Shown here: piece by piece, positions 31,758 through 41,300 of the stretch
Numbering within the stretch: position 1 is the stretch's first letter
Layout of the letters: the number at the start of each line of letters is the position of its first letter
DNA from: JAPWJZ01 sp964575605
GTDB lineage: Bacteria > Pseudomonadota > Alphaproteobacteria > Micavibrionales > UBA2020
Assembly: GCA_964575605.1 (NCBI GenBank)
Contig: CAZNRN010000003.1
Span: 62,001-126,000 of the forward strand
Direction: 5' to 3'
Length of the DNA stretch: 64,000 bases
Translations under genes and position numbers: made by a program
The notes under the pieces: generated by a model
Seen by the model: only the letters and a program-made list of their open reading frames with translations
Told to the model about the DNA's origin: nothing
Databases searched by the model: none

Positions 31758-32750
31758 ATGACAACGGTTGATGAGTACACAGCCCTGCAGGCAGAAAGGG
31801 GCAAACGCTTCGTGGTGGACATGGGCGAGGTTGTCGCGCTCAACCTGCTGCCCCAGCCTTCTGCAAAACAGGCGGCAACAGGCTCACAACCCCCGTCGCT
31901 GCGGCGCGAGCATATGCGCGAATTGCAGAAAATGGTGGGCCTGGGCAGCGTGAAGAAAGCGATATCCGGCATCGAGAGCCAGATGCGGTTTTTCCGCCGG
32001 CGCGCAACATTGCAGTTGCCCGTGACGCGGTTTTCGCAGCACTTTGTCTTCACGGGAAATCCGGGCAGCGGCAAGACTTCCGTCGCGCGCATCCTTGGCG
32101 GCATTTTGCGCGACGCAGGCGCGTTGCAGAGCGGCCATGTAGTCGAATGCTCTGCCCGCGACCTGATCGGCGAATATGTCGGCTGCACCGCACCCAAGGT
32201 GATGGCCCGCGTGAAGGAAGCCCAAGGTGGGGTTCTGTTTATCGACGAGGCCTATGCGCTGCTGCACGCAACAGGCACGAAGGGTTCGTTTTCTGACGAA
32301 GCCGTCGCGGCGTTGCTGATGGCGATGGAAAATTACCGCGACAGCTTCACCGTCGTTGCCGCCGGATATCCGCAGGAGATGAGGCAATTCGTCGAATTCA
32401 ACCCGGGGCTCAAATCGCGCTTCAACCGCTTCATCGCCTTCGACGATTACGACGCCGAGGAGCTGGAAGCGATTTTCGTGATGATGGCGCATGACCTGTC
32501 ATACCAGCTCAACCCGGGCGCCCACACCAGCTTGAAATGGGTGATGGAACGCGGGCTGATCGTCTTCGCGAAGAATTTCCCCAATGGCCGTTTCGTGCGC
32601 AACCTTTTCGAAGCCACAGTACGTCATATGGCGGATCGGCTTGAAACGCGGCTCGACCACGGGGCAGACCTCACGCGCCACGACATGACCGTTATCATGG
32701 GCGGCGATGTGGACGCCGCCTGGGAAGAATTGCTGCACACGCCGCGGTAA
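31758..32750 (+). CDS. CbxX/CfxQ-type AAA+ ATPase
   Basis: 330 residues. After an 85-residue N-terminal region the single AAA+ domain shows Walker A FTGNPGSGKTSVARIL (about 97-112), pore-type loop ECSARDLIGEYVGCTAPKV, Walker B GVLFIDEAYALL, sensor VVAAGYPQEM and arginine-finger GLKSRFNRFIAF, the exact CbxX pattern. CbxX relatives remodel RuBisCO or act in type VII secretion, but neither context is present. The ATPase is intact, unlike its Sel1-fused relative at 1763. The ATG at 31758 follows AAGGTG; a longer reading to 31560 only shadows the small gene. Confidence 0.88.
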   Translation: MTTVDEYTALQAERGKRFVVDMGEVVALNLLPQPSAKQAATGSQPPSLRREHMRELQKMVGLGSVKKAISGIESQMRFFRRRATLQLPVTRFSQHFVFTGNPGSGKTSVARILGGILRDAGALQSGHVVECSARDLIGEYVGCTAPKVMARVKEAQGGVLFIDEAYALLHATGTKGSFSDEAVAALLMAMENYRDSFTVVAAGYPQEMRQFVEFNPGLKSRFNRFIAFDDYDAEELEAIFVMMAHDLSYQLNPGAHTSLKWVMERGLIVFAKNFPNGRFVRNLFEATVRHMADRLETRLDHGADLTRHDMTVIMGGDVDAAWEELLHTPR

Positions 32751-32803
32751 AAGGAATTTTGAAAATGACTGTTACTACCCCACGCACGCAACCCTCCCCT
32801 GAC

Positions 32804-32955
32804 GGCCCGCACCTTACGGGCCGGGTTCGAACCTGCGCCGCATCCCTACGCGTAACCCCGCCAGGACGCAGCGCCGGTTTTCAATCCGGTCGAAAAGCTC
32901 TACGGGGCCAATAGCGGCATCCCCCGCCCGTAAAACCTACGGGCGGCGGGAGCCG
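32804..32955. other. structured non-coding element with tRNA-like parts
   Basis: The gap between the AAA+ and clpB genes holds a perfect hairpin GGCCCG/CGGGCC (32804-32822), a GGTTCGAACC segment like a tRNA T-loop (32824-32833), CCGG-TTTTCAAT-CCGG (32875-32890) like an anticodon arm, and a long stem CCGCCCGTA/TACGGGCGG (32925-32947). On the minus strand the anticodon-like loop reads TTGAAAACCGG as in serine tRNA, but the T-stem has a mismatch and no matching acceptor stem is found. A decayed tRNA, a terminator array or a small RNA are all possible. Confidence 0.45.
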
Positions 32956-32966
32956 TAAAGGTGAGA

Positions 32967-35591
<2,625 letters not shown>

Positions 35592-35723
35592 CTAAGGCAC
35601 TCCCTTTTCTGATGGGAGCCCGCTTTGCGCAGCACCCCCCGTTTGGCCTTTATACGATTATACCATCCCATTGGATGCTGAATTGTTAAAGAAACTATTG
35701 ATTTTTATCAAAGAGTTACGAAT

Positions 35724-35752
35724 TTGACCTCTTTATAGAAAATCGCTATAGT
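35724..35752 (+). promoter_or_regulatory. sigma-70 type promoter
   Basis: TTGACC at 35724-35729 and TATAGT at 35747-35752 are separated by exactly 17 bp, about 32 bases upstream of the ATG at 35784. It is one of the best promoter matches in the window and points at the small membrane protein gene. Confidence 0.6.
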
Positions 35753-35783
35753 CCCTTCATTACAAACGCAACGAGGCACCAAG

Positions 35784-36347
35784 ATGTTCAACCCCTTCAA
35801 ACGCACCCAGGATAAAATTGCCGCGCGCATGGTCAAGCGCATCGCCGAAGCCAACGAAGCACCCGAGGCTCCGTTTCAGGTGGAACTGCTGCTCGCCACG
35901 CGAGAAGACAGCCAGGCACAACTGAAAAAAGTCGAGCGGGCGCAGGGCGATATCGCGCTGGGCGCGGTGGTTGTTTCGTTTGCCTCGCTCGGCCTTGTCG
36001 TTGCCGGGGTGACGGCGGGTATCTTCGCCTCGCCGCTCTTCCTGATCGGCGCGGGCGCCATGGCGCTGTCGACAGGTACGATGTTCGGGCTTGGCAAGGC
36101 AGTCGACGCGCTGCGCGCCGACCGCGACACCATCGACGCCAAAATCATGCAGGATGTGAAACGCATCTCCGACGCGGCGCCGGAAGACGCGAAAAAATCA
36201 AAGCGCTTCAACGACGCATTGATCAGCGTGTTCAATACCGCGGCCGACCCGAAAGCCGAAGCCGCCTATGCGACACTCAGCGCAAGGCACACGCCGAAAG
36301 CGTCCGCAAAAGCTGCACCGGCAGCCTATTATCACGATATCCACTAA
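35784..36347 (+). CDS. small membrane protein of unknown function
   Basis: 187 residues. A charged N-terminal half (QDKIAARMVKRIAEANEAPE; EDSQAQLKKVERAQGD) is followed by two adjoining membrane segments at about 58-80 and 84-105 (VVSFASLGLVVAGVTAGIFA; LFLIGAGAMALSTGTMFGLG) and a helical C-terminal half. The hairpin of glycine-rich spans would place both ends in the cytoplasm. No family recognised. Strong promoter just upstream; convergent with the DUF4167 gene. Confidence 0.65.
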   Translation: MFNPFKRTQDKIAARMVKRIAEANEAPEAPFQVELLLATREDSQAQLKKVERAQGDIALGAVVVSFASLGLVVAGVTAGIFASPLFLIGAGAMALSTGTMFGLGKAVDALRADRDTIDAKIMQDVKRISDAAPEDAKKSKRFNDALISVFNTAADPKAEAAYATLSARHTPKASAKAAPAAYYHDIH

Positions 36348-36355
36348 GGAAGCGG

Positions 36356-36880
36356 TTAAGCCGTTTCGACTTCTTTCGCGCGCGGGCGCAGGAAGCTCTG
36401 GTCGAGGTCTTCGAGACCATCGGCTGCGGGCTGTTGCTGTTGCTGCTGTTGGGCAGCGGCGGCAGCTCCCGGCTGCTCGACCGACAACTCCGGCTGCGGT
36501 TCCTCGCCCGTAATGGGCTGCTGCTGGAACTGCTGCTGGGGGTTGTGCTTGTTGTACTCTTCGGTCATCTCGTTGATCATGCGCTGGTAATGTTCGGCAT
36601 GCTGGAGATAGCTTTCAGCCAGTACGCGGTCGCCGGCGGAAGCCGCGTCGCGCGCTAATGCCAGGTATTTTTCGTTGATCTGGTAGGCGTTGCCGCGGAT
36701 GCGCACATCTGGGCCGTTTGAATCAAAGGTCTGGACCCGGGGGTTGACGCGGCGGTTGTGGTTGCCGCCGTGGTTGTGGTGGTGATGGCCCCCACCGCCG
36801 TTGCCGCCTGAATGGTGACGCTGGCCGCCGCCGTCATTGTTGCGGCCGCGGAATCTCCGTCCGTTTTGATTGTGTCTCAT
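36356..36880 (-). CDS. DUF4167 domain protein
   Basis: 174 residues. A basic Gly/His/Asn-rich N-terminus (RRFRGRNNDGGGQRHHSG; HHHHNHGGNHNRR) leads into the DUF4167 core QTFDSNGPDVRIRGNAYQIN with EKYLALARDAASAGDRVLAE and SYLQHAEHYQRMI. A Gln-rich tail contains a run of seven Gln. The family is alphaproteobacterial and looks RNA-binding, function unknown. AAGGAC precedes the ATG at 36880. It keeps its usual place next to prmC and clpB. Confidence 0.87.
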   Translation of the reverse strand: MRHNQNGRRFRGRNNDGGGQRHHSGGNGGGGHHHHNHGGNHNRRVNPRVQTFDSNGPDVRIRGNAYQINEKYLALARDAASAGDRVLAESYLQHAEHYQRMINEMTEEYNKHNPQQQFQQQPITGEEPQPELSVEQPGAAAAAQQQQQQQPAADGLEDLDQSFLRPRAKEVETA

Positions 36881-37078
36881 GCGTCCTTCACTTCGTTCGC
36901 TTCGATTGTGTGTTTTAAAATCTGTCCCATATTCCCCGGTACAATACATATACCCCATTGCGGCCAGCCCATTTGTAGGGACCTTTTTATGCGGGAGGCG
37001 CAATACCTGTTATGTTAGTCGAGTGTGATTCAGTTGGGAAGCTCTTTTTTGCCAATCCCCTTAGATTTCAAGGGTTTT

Positions 37079-37921
37079 TCAGGGCATTTTTGCGACGATT
37101 ACACGGTCGCTTCCGGCTAAATCTGGCACTGTATCTATCATAACACAGCCAGCGTTTGCAAGGATGGATTTTACATCATTCGCCTGTGTATGCCCGATTT
37201 CGAACAGCACCCAGCCCCCCTTCTTGAGGAAGCGCGGCAGCAGCCCTGCGATCGAGCGGTAACAGTCGAGCCCGTCCATGCCGCCCACCAGCGCGGCTGG
37301 CGGATCGTAAGTTGTGACCTCTGGCGCGAGGTCCGGAATTTCATGAAGCGCGATATAGGGCGGGTTGCTGATCACAAGGTCGAAGGCTTCGGCGGGCGTA
37401 TAATTCTCCCAGTCCGTCGCGATAAATTCGGCGCGGGAGGCGAGGTTCAGGCTTTGGGCATTTTCGCGCGCGGTAACGGCCGCTTCTTCACTAATATCAA
37501 GGCCAACGCCCCTCGCCTTCACCCATTCTCCCAGCAGGGAGAGCAGCAGGCAGCCCGTGCCCGTGCCGAGGTCGAGGATGGTGACGGGTGCCGGCCTCAC
37601 GCGCTTGAGCGCGGTTTCGACCAGTGTTTCGGAATCCGGCCTCGGGTCAAGGGTTTGCGGGGTGATTTTAAATTCATGCTTCCAGAAACCGCGGCTGCCC
37701 GTGATGCGCGATACGGGTTCACGGTTTGCACGGCGGGCGATATAGCCATCTAAAAGCTTTACTTCATCATCCACCAGCATCCTGTTTAAATTCATCAGCA
37801 AAGCGGCATGCTCGATTTTCAGCGCATGCTGGATAAGCAAACGGATATCCGTTTCGGGATTTTCGACCCCCGCGGCGTCGAGTTTTGCCTTGGCTTGCGC
37901 GATATAGGATTTGATATCCAT
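37079..37921 (-). CDS. prmC: release factor glutamine methyltransferase
   Basis: 280 residues. N-terminal helical domain (about 1-85), then a SAM-binding fold with ILDLGTGTGCLLLSLLGE (about 114-131) and the catalytic NPPY in LVISNPPYIALHEIPDLAPE (about 190). It methylates the glutamine of the GGQ motif in RF1/RF2; prfA lies 1.1 kb upstream on the same strand. The start directly abuts the stop of the small membrane protein gene at 37922. Confidence 0.94.
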   Translation of the reverse strand: MDIKSYIAQAKAKLDAAGVENPETDIRLLIQHALKIEHAALLMNLNRMLVDDEVKLLDGYIARRANREPVSRITGSRGFWKHEFKITPQTLDPRPDSETLVETALKRVRPAPVTILDLGTGTGCLLLSLLGEWVKARGVGLDISEEAAVTARENAQSLNLASRAEFIATDWENYTPAEAFDLVISNPPYIALHEIPDLAPEVTTYDPPAALVGGMDGLDCYRSIAGLLPRFLKKGGWVLFEIGHTQANDVKSILANAGCVMIDTVPDLAGSDRVIVAKMP

Positions 37922-38347
37922 CTAGCACCCCTGCATCGACGCCGACAAAAACCCTAGCCCGCCGAGCAGCAAAAGCGAGACGAGGATATTCCCCCAGAAC
38001 AGCGCATGGCGCACCCGCATCGGCGGGCGGCCTTCGTATTTCTGGCGGAAGAATTGCAGGTCGGTATAGGCAAATATGGTAAAAATAAAAATCATCGCCG
38101 CGGTGAAGTAAGGCATCGACGGCAAGGCCACGACCGCCACCACCGCGCCCGCCAGCAGCTGCAAGAGCGCCGCCTTGGACAGTCCCCTGAACAGCCACCC
38201 CTCCCCCGCCAGCGCATAGACCGCCACCTTCAGAACCCAGAGCAGCGGGAAGAGGATGATATAAGGAAAGAGCGCGAAGGGCAGGAAGATACCGCCGCCC
38301 GTGCAGGCATGGGCGGTAACGGGAGCAGCGAAAATCGACAGCCCCAT
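37922..38347 (-). CDS. small multi-span membrane protein
   Basis: 141 residues with about four hydrophobic segments: LSIFAAPVTAHA at the start, ILFPLLWVLKVAVYALA, LQLLAGAVVAVVALPSMPYF, and the last LFWGNILVSLLLLGGLGFLS. The N-terminal segment may be a signal peptide cut near AHA. The ATG at 38347 has only a weak ribosome site; an in-frame reading to 38533 runs through palindromic DNA and is rejected. It probably shares a transcript with prmC. Confidence 0.65.
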   Translation of the reverse strand: MGLSIFAAPVTAHACTGGGIFLPFALFPYIILFPLLWVLKVAVYALAGEGWLFRGLSKAALLQLLAGAVVAVVALPSMPYFTAAMIFIFTIFAYTDLQFFRQKYEGRPPMRVRHALFWGNILVSLLLLGGLGFLSASMQGC

Positions 38348-38420
38348 GAGCCACCCCGCCGACGGGCGGGGGCCGGTGCGGCCGCGAGGCCGCCTGCATG
38401 TGACATGCTGCGACATTAAG

Positions 38421-38486
38421 TCGCGGCTTTGCCGCGAACCGGATCCCGCCCATGCATGCATCGCATGCAAAGCATGCTGGCGGGAT
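38421..38486. repeat. nested palindromes in the intergenic region
   Basis: TCGCGGC-TTT-GCCGCGA (38421-38437) is followed by ATCCCGCC (38443-38450) pairing with GGCGGGAT (38479-38486), enclosing three GCATGC copies. The element lies between divergent genes and looks like a REP-type unit, with GC-rich arms like those of 18051-18211. Confidence 0.65.
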
Positions 38487-38521
38487 GGTTTTAAGGGAGA
38501 TAGAGCGCTAAACTGGCAACC

Positions 38522-39025
38522 ATGGATACCCATCTAGAATTCCCCTACAAACCCAAGGCCCACGTCATGCTGCTCGTGGCGGGTTTCTTTGCGCTCTGCG
38601 GCGCGGTGCTGGCGCATGTGGCGCAGACGAATGACCGCGGCCTCCTGCTCTGGCACGTCATCCATTTCGAGACCGAAGGCGCGACGGTCTTTTACTGGGT
38701 GCTGGCGGGTATATCGGGGATTTTCGTGCTGCTGGGCATGCTGGGCTTCGCGCGCTCCGTCTTCGCGACCGAGCCGCAGGTGCTGAAACTCACCCCCGAA
38801 GAAATTATCGTCCCGCCCTCGCTGTTCCGTTTCGAGAACCAGCAGGTCCGCTGGCGCGACGTGACGCGCATTACGCTGCAGGAAGTCAATGGCCAGCACC
38901 TGCTGCACCTCCACCACGGCGACCGCAAAAAGCTCACCATCGCCCGCAGCATCCTGCCCGACAGGTCGGCTTGGGATACGGTCTTGGCTTACGCGGCGTC
39001 GAAGACCCCGACGCGGACGGGTTAA
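38522..39025 (+). CDS. two-span membrane protein with PH-like C-terminal domain
   Basis: 167 residues. Two membrane segments (about 14-36, VMLLVAGFFALCGAVLAHVA; about 57-80, VFYWVLAGISGIFVLLGMLG) are followed by a beta-rich soluble part (LKLTPEEIIVPPSLFRFENQ; VRWRDVTRITLQEVNGQHLL) that resembles bacterial PH-type membrane proteins. Function unknown. It is encoded opposite to prfA and prmC and splits that otherwise conserved pair. The ribosome site is weak. Confidence 0.7.
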   Translation: MDTHLEFPYKPKAHVMLLVAGFFALCGAVLAHVAQTNDRGLLLWHVIHFETEGATVFYWVLAGISGIFVLLGMLGFARSVFATEPQVLKLTPEEIIVPPSLFRFENQQVRWRDVTRITLQEVNGQHLLHLHHGDRKKLTIARSILPDRSAWDTVLAYAASKTPTRTG

Positions 39026-39030
39026 CCCGC

Positions 39031-40107
39031 TCACCAGCTCATCTCCGCCAGTTTCGCCGCCTGGTCTTCGGAGATCAGCGGGTCGATGAGTTCGTCGAGG
39101 CATTCTCCCGATACCACGCGGTCGATTTTATAAAGCGTCAGGTTGATGCGGTGGTCGGTGACGCGGCCCTGCGGGAAGTTGTAGGTGCGGATGCGTTCCG
39201 AACGGTCGCCGGAGCCCACCTGTTCCTTGCGGTTGGCGGCTCTCGCGCTATCCAGTTTCTGGCGCTCCATTTCATAGAGCCTTGCGCATAAAATCTTCAT
39301 CGCGCGCGCCTTGTTCTTGTGCTGCGATTTTTCGTCCTGCTGAACGACGACCAAGCCCGTAGGGATATGCGTGATACGCACCGCGGATTCCGTTTTGTTG
39401 ACGTGCTGGCCGCCTGCGCCGCCCGCGCGCATCACGTCGATGCGGAGGTCTTCGTTTTTAAGGGCGATATCGACTTCTTCCGCCTCGGGCAGCACGGCGA
39501 CGGTGGCGGCCGATGTATGGACGCGGCCGGAGCCTTCGGTTTCGGGCACGCGCTGCACGCGGTGGACGCCGCTCTCGTATTTCAGGCGCGCGAATACCTC
39601 GCGCCCCGATACCTCTACCACCGCTTGGCGCAACCCGCCGAGGTCGCTTTGCGACAGTTCCATCACCTCGAACGTCCAGCCCTTGATGGCGGCGTACCGT
39701 TTGTACATGTCGAACAAATCGGCCGCAAACAGCGCGGCCTCGTCCCCGCCCGTGCCGGCGCGGATTTCGAGGATGGCGTTCTTGGCGTCGGCGGCGTCTT
39801 TCGGCAGCAGGGCGATGTGGATGTCTTTTTCCAGCCCGGGCAACTGTTCTTTCAGCTTGTAGAAGTCTTCCTCCGCCAGCGCCTTCATTTCCTTGTCCGC
39901 GGCGGGGTCGTTCATCATCTGCTCGAGCTCGGCATATTCCTTTTTCGCCTTCTTGTACCCGCGGATGGTATTGGCGAGCGGCGTGAGGTCGGAATATTCT
40001 CGCGACAGTTTGGTGAATTCGTCGGAAGGCAGCTTACCCGTCGACATCAGCGCCTCGATCTCGGTGAACCTTGCCAGCACCTGGTCAAGCTTGCGGTCAA
40101 GCGACAT
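39031..40107 (-). CDS. prfA: peptide chain release factor 1
   Basis: 358 residues. Reads UAA and UAG. GGQ catalytic loop in MRAGGAGGQHVNKTESAVRI (about 228-240); the codon-recognition PxT-type region lies in the middle domain (VPETEGSGRVHTSAATVAVL). The ATG at 40107 follows AGGAGG; a reading to 40134 has no better site. It belongs to the ptsP, rodZ-like, prfA, prmC order. RF3 is encoded at 18225. Confidence 0.95.
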   Translation of the reverse strand: MSLDRKLDQVLARFTEIEALMSTGKLPSDEFTKLSREYSDLTPLANTIRGYKKAKKEYAELEQMMNDPAADKEMKALAEEDFYKLKEQLPGLEKDIHIALLPKDAADAKNAILEIRAGTGGDEAALFAADLFDMYKRYAAIKGWTFEVMELSQSDLGGLRQAVVEVSGREVFARLKYESGVHRVQRVPETEGSGRVHTSAATVAVLPEAEEVDIALKNEDLRIDVMRAGGAGGQHVNKTESAVRITHIPTGLVVVQQDEKSQHKNKARAMKILCARLYEMERQKLDSARAANRKEQVGSGDRSERIRTYNFPQGRVTDHRINLTLYKIDRVVSGECLDELIDPLISEDQAAKLAEMSW

Positions 40108-40147
40108 GGCGCCCTCCTGCCAAGGGCTTTTCAACCTGCATCATGGG

Positions 40148-41296
40148 CTAGTAATCCCTGACGGGGCGCTGGGCGGAAGGCGCGCCACCGCGGCGTTTCA
40201 GGCGTTCGGCGTCGAGCTTTTCCTTGACGATATCGCCCTTGCCGCCCAGCGATTTCACCTTCTGGCCGTCGACGTAGACGTCGAGCCCGCCCGCATTGGT
40301 GGTGGTGATCGAAGACCCGGGGCCTTCGGGCGCGTAAACCGTTTCGCCTGCGCGTAGCAGTTTCTTGTAAACCGTGCCGTCGGGGTTGTTGATCTGCACC
40401 CAGCTGGTTTCCTTCGCCTGCAGCGTAATGCGGCTCCGGCCCGGCTTTACGTTGATGACGTCTGAGGGCGCGGCGGCTTGGGTCGTAGTGGTTGTCGTGG
40501 TTGTGGCGGAATACTGCTGTGTTTGCGTCTGCTGCTGTTGCTGCGGCACATAGGCAGGCACAGGCGCCGCAACCGCAGCGGCCGGACGTGCCGGTTGTTC
40601 CGGCGGGCGGCGCACGGGCACGACAAGGTTGTCGACCGGCACGGGGTTCAGCTTCACGTCTGCCGTCGCGGGCACGCCGGTCGCAATCGCTTCGGCGTCG
40701 ACCGCAGGCACGCTGCCCGCGGGTGCATCGGTAATCTTGCCCATCTGCGTTTCGCCGTCGGCGGGCGGCGGGTTGATGACCGATCCGGTAATGCCCGTCC
40801 CCGTATCGGCGGGCGGCAGGGGGATGGCGCTGGCCTGTTCGGCGGCCTTGTCGTCGCCGCCCGAGAATATCGCCCAGAGTGCCAGAATGATAAAGACGCC
40901 TGCGGCCGCAAGCCCCAGCATCATGGGGTCGGGCATCTTGCTTTCGCCGAGCGGCTCGGGGAAGTGCAGTTCGGGCTTGGCAGGCGCGCGGCTGTGTTCG
41001 GCCTTGAATTTCGCGACGATTTCGATCGGGTCGAGCTTGAGGTAGGTCGCGTAGCTTTTGACGAAGCCCAGCGCATAGGTCATGCCGGGCAGGCTGTCGA
41101 TATGGCCGTCTTCGATCGCCTTCAGCTGCGATACGCGCACGTGGATAGATGACGAAATTTCATCCAGCCCCAGTTTTTTGCCCTCGCGCGTGTGGCGGAG
41201 CAGCTCGCCGACCGTCATCTGCGCGGCGCGCGCCTCGGCGGCTTCCACCGCGTGGCTGTTGTCCCTTGTGCGTCTGCGTTTGCGTTCTTCCGCCAT
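40148..41296 (-). CDS. RodZ-like HTH/membrane/DUF4115 protein
   Basis: 382 residues. Cytoplasmic HTH (about 27-95: TVGELLRHTREGKKLGLDEI; VRVSQLKAIEDGHIDSLPGM), one membrane span at about 128-148 (LGLAAAGVFIILALWAIFSG), a Pro/Gln/Thr-rich periplasmic linker, and a C-terminal DUF4115 domain (ITLQAKETSWVQINNPDGTV). RodZ links MreB to the cell-wall machinery and sets rod shape. It starts 4 bases after the ptsP stop in the direction of transcription, so they are co-transcribed. Confidence 0.87.
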   Translation of the reverse strand: MAEERKRRRTRDNSHAVEAAEARAAQMTVGELLRHTREGKKLGLDEISSSIHVRVSQLKAIEDGHIDSLPGMTYALGFVKSYATYLKLDPIEIVAKFKAEHSRAPAKPELHFPEPLGESKMPDPMMLGLAAAGVFIILALWAIFSGGDDKAAEQASAIPLPPADTGTGITGSVINPPPADGETQMGKITDAPAGSVPAVDAEAIATGVPATADVKLNPVPVDNLVVPVRRPPEQPARPAAAVAAPVPAYVPQQQQQTQTQQYSATTTTTTTTQAAAPSDVINVKPGRSRITLQAKETSWVQINNPDGTVYKKLLRAGETVYAPEGPGSSITTTNAGGLDVYVDGQKVKSLGGKGDIVKEKLDAERLKRRGGAPSAQRPVRDY

Positions 41297-41300
41297 AATA

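Noticed and set aside
32800..32900. functional tRNA gene
   Set aside because: T-loop and anticodon-like arms exist, but the T-stem is mismatched, the anticodon arm is one base short and there is no acceptor stem, so a working cloverleaf cannot be drawn.
38348..38533. 62-codon N-terminal extension of the membrane protein at 37922
   Set aside because: The extension is read through palindromic DNA, is Arg/His-rich and would place a long basic segment before the first membrane span.
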